This document shows, in pieces, positions 9,433-18,488 of a stretch of 64,000 nucleotides of DNA. How positions within the stretch are numbered: the stretch's first letter is position 1; every line of letters starts with the position of its first letter. Below the pieces are notes generated by a model. That model worked only from the letters and a program-made list of their open reading frames with translations, did not search any database and was not told the origin of the DNA. Made by a program: the position numbers and the translations under genes. Source of the stretch: Bradyrhizobium sp. LLZ17 (lineage in GTDB: Bacteria; Pseudomonadota; Alphaproteobacteria; Rhizobiales; Xanthobacteraceae); the NCBI RefSeq assembly GCF_041200145.1, contig NZ_CP165734.1, forward strand, positions 6,181,001 through 6,245,000. The letters are read 5' to 3'.

Positions 9433-10536
9433 TTATGTCTTGGACTTTGGCTTTTCGCCGATGCCGGGCACGGCGCGGTAAGCGCGGGTCTCGCCGACGA
9501 TGATCGGCGCCGGCGCCGGATAGCTGACAGGCCCGTTCGGCGTGTCGACCTCGATGCGGCGCAGATGCGGATGGTTGCTGAGGTCGGCCATGGTGTTGAC
9601 CTCGGCGAAGGCGATGTCGGCATCGGACAGGCGCTTGAGCAACTCGTCGCGGGTCATCCTGGCGAAGGCATCTGCGACCGTCTTGTCAGTGAAATCGCGG
9701 TTGCGGACGCGCTCGACCATGTTGGCGACGCGGGCATCCGCAGGCAAGTTCGGCTGGTCCAGCACTTCGGCGCAGAGCGTCTTCCACTCGCGCTCGCTCT
9801 GGATCGAAATCAAAATGTCCTTGCCGTCCCTCGAGGTGAACACGCCATAGGGTGCAATCGAGGGATGGCGCAGGCCCATGCGCTTCGGCGGATTGCCGGC
9901 CTCCGAATTGAGCAGCGGCACGGTGCACCAATCCGCCATGACGTCGAACATGGAGATGCGGATGTCCGCGCCCTTGCCGGTGCGCCCGCGCGCGATCAGC
10001 GCCTCCAGGATCGCCGCATGCGCGGTGGCGCCGGTGGCGACGTCGACGATGGACATGCCGACGCGCGAGGCACCGTCGGGATTGCCGGTGATCGAGGCCA
10101 GCCCGCTCTCGGCCTGGATCAGCAGATCATAAGCCTTGCGGTGCGCATAAGGGCCCTCGTCGCCATAGCCGGTGATGGTGCACGAGATCAGTTTTGGGTA
10201 GTCCTTGAGCAATCGCTCGCGCGAAAAGCCGAGCTTGTCCATCGAGCCCGGCTTGAGGTTCTGCACCAGCACGTCGGCGCTCGCGATCAGCTTTTCGAGC
10301 TCGGCGCGTCCTTCGCTGGTGGCGAGATCGACCACGGCCGATTGCTTGCCGCGGTTGAGCCAGACGAAATAGCTGCTCTGGCCCTTGGCCGCGGCGTCAT
10401 AGCCACGGGCGAAATCGCCCTCCGGCCGCTCGATCTTGATGACTTCCGCGCCAGCGTCGGCCAGCCGCGACGAACAGAACGGCGCCGCCACCGCCTGCTC
10501 GACCGCGATCACCCTGATCCCGTCAAGTGCTCCCAT
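9433..10536 (-). CDS. Class III CoA-transferase (CaiB/BaiF family)
   Basis: 367 residues from ATG 10536 (MGALDGIRVIAVEQAVAAPF). The N-terminal Rossmann part has LADAGAEVIKIERPEGDFARGYD, with the likely catalytic aspartate in SGLASITGNPDG or in the YDLLIQAESG block, where Asp precedes LLIQAESG as in formyl-CoA and succinyl-CoA transferases. The family moves CoA between an acyl-CoA and a free carboxylic acid. The neighbouring hydratase and acyl-CoA dehydrogenase suggest activation of a small organic acid. A much longer upstream frame is only dehydrogenase sequence read out of frame. It lies immediately downstream of the dehydrogenase, with about 10 bases between if that gene ends at 10547. Confidence 0.88.
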   Translation of the reverse strand: MGALDGIRVIAVEQAVAAPFCSSRLADAGAEVIKIERPEGDFARGYDAAAKGQSSYFVWLNRGKQSAVVDLATSEGRAELEKLIASADVLVQNLKPGSMDKLGFSRERLLKDYPKLISCTITGYGDEGPYAHRKAYDLLIQAESGLASITGNPDGASRVGMSIVDVATGATAHAAILEALIARGRTGKGADIRISMFDVMADWCTVPLLNSEAGNPPKRMGLRHPSIAPYGVFTSRDGKDILISIQSEREWKTLCAEVLDQPNLPADARVANMVERVRNRDFTDKTVADAFARMTRDELLKRLSDADIAFAEVNTMADLSNHPHLRRIEVDTPNGPVSYPAPAPIIVGETRAYRAVPGIGEKPKSKT

Positions 10537-10546
10537 GATGGCGGCC

Positions 10547-11717
10547 TCAGTACGCGGGAGGGCATGCCGAGCACATGCTCGGCGATAAAGGACAGCACCA
10601 GGTTGGTCGAGATCGGCGCCACCTGGTAGAGCCGCGTCTCGCGGAATTTGCGTTCGACGTCGTATACCTCGGCAAAGCCGAAGCCGCCATGGGTCTGGAC
10701 GCAGGCATTCGCCGCTTCCCAGGACGCATCCGCCGCCAGCATCTTGGCCATGTTGGCCTCGGCGCCGCAGTCGAGCCCGGCCTCGTATTTGCGCGTCGCC
10801 TCCTTCACCATCAACTCCGCCGCGCGCATCGCTGCGTAGGCCTTGGCGATCGGAAACTGGATGCCCTGGTTCTGGCCGATCGGCCGGCCGAACACCGCGC
10901 GCTCCTTGGCGTAGTTCGTGGCCTTCTCGATGAACCATTTGGCGTCGCCGACGCATTCGGCTGCGATCAGAATCCGCTCGGCATTCATGCCGGAGAGGAT
11001 GTAGCGAAAACCCTTGCCTTCCTCGCCGATCAGGTTTTCGGCGGGCACCTTCATGTCGGTAAAGAACACTTCGGTGGTGGCGTGGTTCATCATGGTGCGG
11101 ATCGGGCGGATCTCAAGCCCCTTGTTCTTGGCCTCGCGCATGTCGACGATGAACACCGAAAGGCCGTCGGTGCGCTTCTTGACCTCGTCCTTCGGCGTGG
11201 TCCGTGCCAGCAGCAGCATCAGGTCGGAGTGCTCGGCGCGGCTGGTCCAGATCTTCTGGCCGTTGACGATATAGCCGGCGTTGCCGTCCTTGCGTGCGAA
11301 GGTCTTCAGCGAGGTCGTATCGGTGCCGCTGGTCGGCTCGGTGACGCCGAAGGCTTGCAGGCGCAATTCGCCGCTGGCGACCTTGGGCAGATATTTTGCC
11401 TTTTGCTCGTCGCTGCCGTGCCGGAGCACCGTGCCCATCGTGTACATCTGGGCATGGCAGCCGCCGCCGTTGCAGCCGGCACGCTGGATCTCCTCGAGGA
11501 TTGCGGCCGCCGCCGAGAGCTTGAGGCCCGCGCCGCCATATTCCTCGGGAATCAGCACCGAGAGATAGCCGGCCTCTGTCAGCGCGTCGACGAACGCCTT
11601 GGGATAGGCCATCTCGCGGTCGAGCTTGCGCCAATATTCGCCGGGAAACTGCGCGCACAGCTTTGCGACGGCTTCGCGGATGTCGGCGTGATCTTCGCTG
11701 TGGTGGTCGTCACTCAT
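10547..11717 (-). CDS. Acyl-CoA dehydrogenase (C-terminal frameshift likely)
   Basis: Starts MSDDHHSEDHADIREAVAK. Family motifs in order are IPEEYGGAGLKLSAAA, AFGVTEPTSGTDTTSLKT (FAD/substrate loop), NGQKIWTSRAEHSD, ERAVFGRPIGQNQGIQFPIA and QTHGGFGFAEVYDVERKFRETRLYQVAPIS near the C terminus. The FAD-dependent alpha,beta-dehydrogenation of an acyl-CoA is expected. Read as it stands the frame runs past the usual end to 10509 and overlaps the CoA-transferase start. Removing one base from the CCC runs near 10556-10562 gives the ending LGMPPAY and a stop at 10547, typical of the family. It is divergent from the LysR gene, which probably controls it. Confidence 0.85.
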
Positions 11718-11766
11718 GGCGTTTTCCGTTGGGTTCGGCGGTTAAGATAACGCCGGCCGATCCTGC

Positions 11767-11786
11767 GGCGTTGTGAAAACAACGCC
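11767..11786. promoter_or_regulatory. Perfect inverted repeat between dehydrogenase and LysR gene
   Basis: GGCGTTGT-GAAA-ACAACGCC is a perfect 8+8 palindrome in the 125-base divergent gap between the acyl-CoA dehydrogenase (start 11717) and the lysR gene (start 11843). Position and symmetry fit an operator for the LysR protein. The classic T-N11-A box is not exact here, so the role is inferred. Confidence 0.5.
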
Positions 11787-11842
11787 AGCCCCCTATGCTC
11801 ATTTGCTATAGCGTATGGAGTAGCCTTCCAGGATTGGCAAGC

Positions 11843-12763
11843 ATGGACTTCCGGCAGCTCAGGACCTTCAGTTGCGTGGCGGAGCTCGGCAGCCTCTCCA
11901 AGGCGTCGGACACGCTGCGCGTGGCGCAGCCGGCGCTGAGCCGGCAGATCAAGCTGCTGGAACATGAGCTGCGCGTCGAGCTGTTCACGCGCAACGGCCG
12001 CGGCATGGTGCTGACCGAGGCCGGCCGCCTGTTGCTGGCGCGGACTTCCGGCATCGTGCGCCAGATCGACCAGATCCGCGATGACATCCAGTCGGCCAAG
12101 GGGCCGCCGTCGGGACAGGTCGTGCTCGGCTTGGTTCCGACCGTGAGCTGCGTGCTGTCGGCGCGCTTTGCGCGGCGCTGCGTCGAAACATTTCCCGGCA
12201 TTTCGCTGCGCATCGTCGAGAGCTACAGCGGCCACCTGGTCGAATGGCTGCATCGCGGCGAGATGGATCTCGCCATCCTCTACGGCCGTTCGGCCGACCT
12301 GCATCTCAACGTGGAGAGCCTCGGCCGCGATAACATCGTCGCGGTCGGCCCGCGCGGCTGCGGGCTTGCGCGCAAGAAGAGCGTCGATATCGGCTGGCTG
12401 TTGCGGCAGCGGCTGGTGCTGCCCAGTCATTCGCACGGCCTTCGCGCGCTGATCGAGCATGCGGCCGCGCAGCGCAAGATCAAGCTCGACGTCCAGCTCG
12501 AGGCGGATTCGTTTCGCGTGCTCACGAGCCTGGTCGAGGAAGGTCTCGGCTTCGCGCTGTTGCCGCCTTCGTCGGTCCACGGCGAGGTCGCGGACGGGCG
12601 GCTGGAAACCGCACCCGTGTCAAAGCCGATGACGCGCGAGCTCATTTTCGCCTCTCCCATCGACCGCCCGGCCTCGACCGCCTCGCTCGCCATCACCGCA
12701 CTCCTGCGCGACGAAGTCGCCGCCTGCCGCAAGGACGGCGTGTGGGACATCAAATTGAGTTAG
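11843..12763 (+). CDS. LysR-family transcriptional regulator
   Basis: 306 residues from ATG 11843 (MDFRQLRTFSCVAELGSLSKAS). The helix-turn-helix spans about residues 18-37 (SLSKASDTLRVAQPALSRQIKLLE), followed by the usual FTRNGRGMVLTEAG wing and an effector-binding domain from about 90. Such proteins often regulate a divergent operon, and here the dehydrogenase/CoA-transferase/hydratase genes start 125 bases away on the other strand. An upstream ATG at 11795 would add 16 residues with no family support. The inducer is unknown, and a CoA ester or the free acid is plausible. Confidence 0.9.
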   Translation: MDFRQLRTFSCVAELGSLSKASDTLRVAQPALSRQIKLLEHELRVELFTRNGRGMVLTEAGRLLLARTSGIVRQIDQIRDDIQSAKGPPSGQVVLGLVPTVSCVLSARFARRCVETFPGISLRIVESYSGHLVEWLHRGEMDLAILYGRSADLHLNVESLGRDNIVAVGPRGCGLARKKSVDIGWLLRQRLVLPSHSHGLRALIEHAAAQRKIKLDVQLEADSFRVLTSLVEEGLGFALLPPSSVHGEVADGRLETAPVSKPMTRELIFASPIDRPASTASLAITALLRDEVAACRKDGVWDIKLS

Positions 12764-12880
12764 TTGCGCCGGTGCGGTTTAGGACAGTACGCCGTGTGCG
12801 ACCCATCGCACGTTGTGCGAGCTGTCATGCCGGAATTTTATAGCTGGGGTGGAGTCGTCCGCTCTTAATCCACCCTCGGT

Positions 12881-12981
12881 GTCATTGCCCGCGAAGGCGG
12901 GCAATCCAGTATTCCAGAGCCCGCAGTGCTTGAACCGAGAAGCCGCGGCGTACTGGATGCCCCGCTTTCGCGGAGCATGAC
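12881..12981. repeat. Palindromic intergenic repeat (family 4)
   Basis: The left arm starts GTCATTGCCCGCGAAGGCGG (12881) and the right arm ends CTTTCGCGGAGCATGAC (12981). CCAGTA and TACTGG form the inner pair. It lies between the convergent lysR and P450 genes. Nothing else is seen in 12764-13020. Confidence 0.75.
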
Positions 12982-13020
12982 AGCTGAGGTTGAGGATGCA
13001 CCTGTCGAATAGCGCGCGCT

Positions 13021-14295
13021 CTACCCCGGAATCCTCACCGGCAGTGACTCATACCCCTTGATGAAGCTTGAATAGATCCGCTTCGGCTCGCCGACCACTT
13101 CGATGCGGTCGAAGCGCTTGAGCATCTCTTCCCAGACGATTCTCAGCTGGAGCTCGGCGAGCCGCATGCCGACGCAGCGATGGATGCCGAAGCCGAAGGA
13201 GAGATGCGTGCGCGGCCGCGGCCGGTCGATGATGAACTCGTTCGGGCGGTCGATCATCTCTTCGTCGCGGTTGCCGGAGACGTACCACATCACCACGCGG
13301 TCGCCCTTCTTGATGTGCTTGCCGCCGATCTCGGTATCCTGCAGCGCGGTGCGCCGCATGTGGGCGAGCGGCGTCTGCCAGCGGATCACCTCCGGCACCA
13401 TGGTGTCGATCAGCGCTGGATTGGCGCGCAGCTTGTCGTATTGCTCGGGGTTCTCGTTCAGCGCCAGCACCGAGCCGGTCATGGTGTTGCGCGTGGTGTC
13501 GTTGCCGCCGACGATGAGCAGGATGATGTTGCCCATGAGGTTGTCGGGGTCCATGAAGCGCGTGGCGTCGCTATGGGCCATCAGCGACAGAAGATCGTTG
13601 CGCGGCGCGGAATTGACGCGCTCGTTCCACAGCTTCGACATGTAGGCGTAGCACTCGTCCATCTCGCGTCGGCGCGCTTCCGCGGATTCAACGATGCCGC
13701 TCTTGGGCAGCGCGGTCGCGACATCCGACCAGCGCGTCAACTTGCGCCGCTCTTCCCAGGGGAAGTCGAACAGCGTCGCCAGCATCTGCGTCGTCAGCTC
13801 GATCGAGACGCGCTCGACGAAGTTGAAGGTCTCGTTGCGCGGCAGATTGTCGAGCACGGTTTGCGAGCGCTGGCGGATCAGCTTGGCGAGCTCGTCCAGA
13901 TGCGTCGGCGTGAACATCGGCGACACCGTCTTGCGCTGCGACGAATGCCTGGGCTGGTCCATCGCGATGAAGCTCGGCCAGTCATAGCCCTCCGGCACGT
14001 CGCGGATCCCGATGCCGCCGAGCGTCGAGTCGGAGGAGAAGACGCCGTGATTGGTGTCGACATGCATGATGTCGTTGTATTTCACCACCGACCAGTAGGG
14101 CTCGATCGGCGCGTTGGTGCAGTAATGCACCGGCTCTTCCTTGCGCAGCCGCTCGAACCACGGCCACAGCGTGTCGTCCTGGAACAGCCTGGGCGCGCCG
14201 GGATGGAATTGCGCCAGCGGCGTCGCGTAAGCCTCCTCGCGCGCCTTGCGCATGCGTTCGGCCTTGTCGGCTTTGACCGGAGTCTGGATATTCAT
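13021..14295 (-). CDS. Cytochrome P450, CYP153-like (copy 1)
   Basis: 424 residues. The I-helix motif LIVGGNDTTRNTM, the ExxR element in VPEVIRWQTPLAHMRR and the haem loop FGFGIHRCVG with Cys374 are all present. The run from WQTPLAHMRR through KKGDRVVMWYVSGNRDE resembles CYP153 alkane/fatty-acid terminal hydroxylases. It lacks a membrane anchor, as expected for soluble class I bacterial P450s. No ferredoxin or ferredoxin reductase gene lies alongside, so redox partners must come from elsewhere. It is paralogous to the next gene and in the same direction, and substrate preference is not readable. Confidence 0.88.
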   Translation of the reverse strand: MNIQTPVKADKAERMRKAREEAYATPLAQFHPGAPRLFQDDTLWPWFERLRKEEPVHYCTNAPIEPYWSVVKYNDIMHVDTNHGVFSSDSTLGGIGIRDVPEGYDWPSFIAMDQPRHSSQRKTVSPMFTPTHLDELAKLIRQRSQTVLDNLPRNETFNFVERVSIELTTQMLATLFDFPWEERRKLTRWSDVATALPKSGIVESAEARRREMDECYAYMSKLWNERVNSAPRNDLLSLMAHSDATRFMDPDNLMGNIILLIVGGNDTTRNTMTGSVLALNENPEQYDKLRANPALIDTMVPEVIRWQTPLAHMRRTALQDTEIGGKHIKKGDRVVMWYVSGNRDEEMIDRPNEFIIDRPRPRTHLSFGFGIHRCVGMRLAELQLRIVWEEMLKRFDRIEVVGEPKRIYSSFIKGYESLPVRIPG

Positions 14296-14321
14296 GTTGG
14301 TAGCTCCAGTTGGTTTTCTAA

Positions 14322-14436
14322 CCTCTCCCGCTTGCGGGAGAGGTCGGTGCGCAGCGCCGGGTGAGGACTTTTTCCTCTTGGGGGGCTATCGATTGGGGAG
14401 GCACCCTCTCCCCAACCCCCGCAAGCGGGGGAGGGG
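14322..14436. repeat. Palindromic intergenic repeat (family 5)
   Basis: CCTCTCCCGCTTGCGGGAGAGG at its left end is self-complementary, and CCCTCTCCCCAACCCCCGC followed by AAGCGGGGGAGGG closes the right end. Related copies occur at 19704-19847, 23848-24000 and 24903-24945. It separates the two P450 genes. Confidence 0.8.
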
Positions 14437-14474
14437 GCGCAGCTTCCCCGTGGATTTCATTCGGGCTCATCGCC

Positions 14475-15740
14475 CTAAGCCGCAATCTTCACCGGCAGCG
14501 TTTCCAAACCCTTTACGAAGCTGGAATAGACCCGCTTCGGTTCGCCGACCACGTCAATATGGTCGAAACGCTTGAGAATCTCTTCCCAGATAATCTTGAG
14601 CTGGAGTTCGGCAAGCCGCAGGCCGACGCAGCGGTGGATGCCGAAGCCGAAGGAGAGATGCGTCCGCGGGCGGGCGCGGTCAATGATGAAATCGTAGGGC
14701 TTCTCGATCGCCTCCGCGTCGCGGTTGCCCGAGACGTACCACATCACGACCTTGTCACCCTTCTTGATCTGCTTGCCGCGGAACTCGAAATTGGCGAGCG
14801 CGGTGCGGCGCATATGCGCCAGCGGCGTCTGCCAACGGATCACCTCCGGCACGAAACTATCGAGCAGCGCGGGGTTTTCGCGCAGCTTGCGATATTGCTC
14901 CGGATGCTGGCTCAGTGCGAGAAGCGAGCCGGACATGGTGTTGCGGGTGGTGTCGTTGCCGCCGACGATCAACAAAATGAGATTGCCGAGGAAGTTTTTC
15001 GCATCCATGTGGCGCGTCGCGTCGCTGTGCGCCATCATCGAGAGCAGCTCGCTCTTCGGCGGCTGCTCGGCGCGTTCCTTCCAGAGGCGCGCGAAGTAAG
15101 CCGCGCATTCCCCGAGTTCGGCCATCCGTTCCTCTTCGGTGGCGACGAGGCCGTCGGGGCCGGGAATGGTTGTCGCGACATCGGACCAGCGCGTCAGCTT
15201 GCGGCGGTCCTCCCAGGGGAAGTCAAACAGCACCGCAAGCATCTGCGTGGTGAGCTCGATCGAGACCTGATCGACCCAGTCGAACTCCTGGCCCACGGGC
15301 AGCTTGTCGAGGCATTCGGCCGAGCGGGTGCGGATGCTGAGCGCGAGATTGTCCAGATGCGTCGGCGTGAACATCGGCGCCACGGTCTTGCGCTGCGCCG
15401 CGTGGCGCGGCGGATCCATCGAGATGAAGCTCTCGCGGCGCAGGTCCGGATCGATGTCGCGGATGGTGATGCCGCCGAGCGCGGAGGCCGAGGAGAACAC
15501 CGAATGGTTGGTCTCGATCTCCATGATGTCGTTGTAGCGCGTCACCGACCAGTACGGCCCGAACATCGGATCCTTGCAATAATGCACGGGATCTTCACGG
15601 CGCAGGCGATCGAAATAGGGCCAGAACGTATCGGTCCTGAACAACTCCGGATCGCCTGGATCGAATTGCTCCAGCGGCAATGACGAGGCGCGCTCGCGCA
15701 ATGCCTCGAGCTTCGCCGTGCTCTCGATGGTCCCATGCAT
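14475..15740 (-). CDS. Cytochrome P450, CYP153-like (copy 2)
   Basis: 421 residues from ATG 15740 (MHGTIESTAKLEALRER). It shares almost every block with copy 1: HYCKDPMFGPYWSVTRYND, LIVGGNDTTRNTMSG, VPEVIRWQTPLAHMRR and the haem loop FGFGIHRCVG with Cys371. A tandem duplication is the simplest origin. The N-terminal 15 residues and the surroundings of the F-G region differ most, which could change substrate range. An upstream ATG would add 22 residues rich in basic amino acids with no family support. About 180 bases containing a repeat separate it from copy 1, so each may have its own promoter. Confidence 0.88.
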   Translation of the reverse strand: MHGTIESTAKLEALRERASSLPLEQFDPGDPELFRTDTFWPYFDRLRREDPVHYCKDPMFGPYWSVTRYNDIMEIETNHSVFSSASALGGITIRDIDPDLRRESFISMDPPRHAAQRKTVAPMFTPTHLDNLALSIRTRSAECLDKLPVGQEFDWVDQVSIELTTQMLAVLFDFPWEDRRKLTRWSDVATTIPGPDGLVATEEERMAELGECAAYFARLWKERAEQPPKSELLSMMAHSDATRHMDAKNFLGNLILLIVGGNDTTRNTMSGSLLALSQHPEQYRKLRENPALLDSFVPEVIRWQTPLAHMRRTALANFEFRGKQIKKGDKVVMWYVSGNRDAEAIEKPYDFIIDRARPRTHLSFGFGIHRCVGLRLAELQLKIIWEEILKRFDHIDVVGEPKRVYSSFVKGLETLPVKIAA

Positions 15741-16107
15741 GACCGCTCTCCCTGACCTGAACCGCGTGATGTTCTTGAATTCTGCTCTGCGGTATTTGAC
15801 TTGCAATTACAGCCCGTTGTCTGCGTCGGGGCAAGGGCGAGTTTTGCCACACGGCATGGTGCTGTAGCCCGGATGGAGCGAAGCGTAATCCGGGATTCGG
15901 GCCGCCACTGCCGCTGTCCCGGATTGCGCTGCGCTCCGTCCGGGCTACGGGACATTCGCGAACGTGATCTCGCGCACGCCCTCGCCCGCGGAAACGCGCC
16001 AAAAAACGATCGAAACCGAGGCCAAATCGAACCCACCCATCTTGGGGATCGACCAACCTCTGATCTATAGTTTGAGCGGATCATGTCCGCATCCGGAGGT
16101 TGCTGCC
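15741..16107. other. Intergenic region with palindromic repeat
   Basis: Contains the repeat at 15864-15948. The flanks hold no gene I can support. The divergent P450 and DUF898 promoters should lie here, but no convincing -35/-10 pair was identified. Confidence 0.5.
15864..15948. repeat. Palindromic intergenic repeat (family 6)
   Basis: Arms GTAGCCCGGATGGAGCG and a near-complementary CGCTCCGTCCGGGCTAC enclose CGTAATCCGGG/CCCGGATTGCG. A second copy with the same arms is at 27372-27454. Confidence 0.85.
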
Positions 16108-17253
16108 GTGAACGATTTGCAATGGGCTCCCGTTGGCCCGCCCCAACCGATCCCGCCGCCGCTGCCGTCCGCGCGCATCGACTTCAGCGGCGACCGCAGC
16201 GCGTTTCGCAGGCTGGTCACCAAAGGCGCGGCGCTCGAGCTCGTCACTTTCGGCTTCTACCGGTTCTGGCTCGTCACCGACATTCGCAGGCATCTCTGGT
16301 CGAACACCTCGATCGATGGCGACGCCGCGGAATATACCGGCCGGGCTAAGGAGTTGTTGATCGGATTCCTGTTCGCGCTCGCCATTCTCGTGCCGATCTA
16401 CCTGGCCTATTTCCTGGTCGGCATCGAGTTCGAGCGCTGGCAGGGCTTTGCCTCGACGCCGCTGTTCATCAGCTTCTATGCCTTCGGCCAGTTCGCGATT
16501 TTTCGCGCGCGGCGCTACCGCCTGACGCGCACGGTCTGGCGCGGCGTGCGCTTCTGGATGGACGGGTCGGGCTGGGCCTATTCGTTCCGCGCCATGCTGT
16601 GGGGCTTGCTGGTGTTCCTGACGCTGGGCCTGGCGCTGCCATGGCGCGAGGCGTCGCTGGAGCGCTACAAAATGCGGCACACGCATTTCGGCGATCTCCA
16701 AGGCGATTTCGAAGGCGACGGCTGGACGTTCTTCAAACGGGGTTGGTGGCTGTGGCTGCTCACCCCCATCGCGATCGTCATCTTCCCGCTCGCCCCGTTT
16801 GTGTACGCCGAGTTCAAGGCGCGCGAATGGCGCTGGTGGCTCGATGGCATTCGCATCGGCGGCGTGAGCGTGTCCTCGGAGTTGCCGCACAACGCATTCT
16901 ACGGCCTGTACTGGAAAGTGATCGGCTGGTGGATGCTGCTGAGCGCCCTGTTCGGACTTTACATCGCCGGTGCCCTCGGGCTGGTCACTGCGGCCGGACC
17001 GGCGCTTGCCGGACCCGACGAGATCGTACGAAGCATTCCGCTTATGGTGGTGATGGTGATCGGCTATCTTGCCGCGGTGCTGGCGATGAACGTCGTCATG
17101 CGCATGTATCTCCAGCACGACATCTGGGCGAAGGTGCTCGAAACGCTTCAAATGCACGACATCGGCACGGCGGCGGACGTGCAGGGTCGTGGCGAGCTTG
17201 CCAGCGCGCTAGGCGAAGGCTTTGCGGATGGTCTCGATGTTGCGGGGTTCTAA
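16108..17253 (+). CDS. DUF898 (YjgN-like) multi-pass membrane protein
   Basis: 381 residues from GTG 16108, chosen because GGAGG sits 8 bases upstream and because upstream in-frame codons read only repeat sequence. After a proline-rich N terminus come about six hydrophobic helices, with the typical DUF898 features FSGDRSAFRRLVTKGAALELVT, TFGFYRFW and ARRYRLTRTVWRGVRF. The family is uncharacterised. The next gene begins 3 bases after its stop, so the two are almost certainly one transcript, and a DUF898-M48 peptidase pair recurs in this group. Confidence 0.85.
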   Translation: MNDLQWAPVGPPQPIPPPLPSARIDFSGDRSAFRRLVTKGAALELVTFGFYRFWLVTDIRRHLWSNTSIDGDAAEYTGRAKELLIGFLFALAILVPIYLAYFLVGIEFERWQGFASTPLFISFYAFGQFAIFRARRYRLTRTVWRGVRFWMDGSGWAYSFRAMLWGLLVFLTLGLALPWREASLERYKMRHTHFGDLQGDFEGDGWTFFKRGWWLWLLTPIAIVIFPLAPFVYAEFKAREWRWWLDGIRIGGVSVSSELPHNAFYGLYWKVIGWWMLLSALFGLYIAGALGLVTAAGPALAGPDEIVRSIPLMVVMVIGYLAAVLAMNVVMRMYLQHDIWAKVLETLQMHDIGTAADVQGRGELASALGEGFADGLDVAGF

Positions 17254-17256
17254 TCT

Positions 17257-18366
17257 GTGAGCGATGTGTCTGCGGAAGACGTGGCGCAGTCCGCCAAGCC
17301 GACGATCTTTTTCGACGGCGTGTCGAGCCGCAAGCGGCAGGTGAAGCTGATGCTGGGTGATGCGCTCGAGATTGTCGAGGAGGGCGCGCCGATGGTTCGC
17401 TGGGCCTACGGCGATATCCGCCGCGCCGACAGTCCGGCCGGCGTCCTGCGTCTCGCCTGCAACGGCGCGCCGCCACTTGCGCGGCTCGAGATCCGCGACA
17501 TTGCGCTGGCCTCCGAGGTGGTCGCCCGCTGCGCCCGTCTCGATGAGCACCAGACCACAGGTCGCGGTGTCGCAAAAATCGTGGGCTGGTCGGTGGCGGC
17601 GGCCGTTTCCATCGTCTGCGTCGTGCTGTTTGGCGTGCCGCTGGCCGCGGACCGTCTCGCGCCGCTGGTGCCGAAACCGATCGAGCGGCGCATCGGCGAT
17701 GCGTCCGAGGTCCAGGTGAAGACCATCTTCGGCCGCTCAACTTGCAGCGACCCGGCCGGTCAGGCGGCCTTCTCCAAGCTGGTCAACCGCCTGCGCGACG
17801 CCGCCGGCCTTGACGACGATTCCATGACCGCGGGCGTGCTGCCGACCTCGGTGCCGAACGCGTTCGCGCTGCCGGGCGGCAAGGTCTTCGTGCTGAAAGG
17901 TCTGCTCGACAAGGCCGAAAATCCCGACGAGATCGCCGGGATTCTCGCCCACGAGCTCGGCCATCTCAAGCATCACGACAACATGCGCGGCCTGATCTAC
18001 AACGGCGGCACCTCGTTCCTGATCGGCCTGTTGTTCGGCGACGTCACCGGCTCGTCCGCCGTGATCTTCGCCTCGCGCAGCGTGGTCGAAGCCTCCTATT
18101 CGCGCGAGGCCGAAACCAACGCCGATACGTTCGCCATCGACATCATGCATGCGCTCGGCCGCTCGCCGAAGCCCGCGGCCGAACTGATGTTCCGCATCAC
18201 CGGCAAGGAAGGCGGCGGCCTCACCTCAATCCTGGCAAGCCATCCGCTCACCGAGGACCGCCTCGCCCGCATGACCAGGGAAGATCGACCCGCAAGCGGT
18301 CCGCCGCTGCTGCCGGATGCGGAATGGCGATCGCTGAAGGAGATTTGCGGCAGCGGAAAGATCTGA
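17257..18366 (+). CDS. M48 family zinc metallopeptidase, membrane-anchored
   Basis: 369 residues from GTG 17257. The N-terminal ~105 residues form a small domain, then one transmembrane helix (about 107-130, IVGWSVAAAVSIVCVVLFGV), then an M48 catalytic domain. The zinc motif HELGHLKHHD starts at residue 232, and the third ligand is the glutamate in SREAETNADTFAID. The catalytic domain probably faces the periplasm. Members act in protein quality control (HtpX/BepA/LoiP type). Its close coupling to the DUF898 gene suggests a joint role in envelope maintenance, which is inference. Confidence 0.85.
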   Translation: MSDVSAEDVAQSAKPTIFFDGVSSRKRQVKLMLGDALEIVEEGAPMVRWAYGDIRRADSPAGVLRLACNGAPPLARLEIRDIALASEVVARCARLDEHQTTGRGVAKIVGWSVAAAVSIVCVVLFGVPLAADRLAPLVPKPIERRIGDASEVQVKTIFGRSTCSDPAGQAAFSKLVNRLRDAAGLDDDSMTAGVLPTSVPNAFALPGGKVFVLKGLLDKAENPDEIAGILAHELGHLKHHDNMRGLIYNGGTSFLIGLLFGDVTGSSAVIFASRSVVEASYSREAETNADTFAIDIMHALGRSPKPAAELMFRITGKEGGGLTSILASHPLTEDRLARMTREDRPASGPPLLPDAEWRSLKEICGSGKI

Positions 18367-18488
18367 TCCGCTCGCGGCCAATGCCGCGGGCCGTAGATGC
18401 AGAGGCAGTCCAGCGTCCCAAGTTCGCGGAAGAGGAACAATCGCTCCGGACGGGCATATCCTCTCCGACAATGATGAGGATGTTCCAT

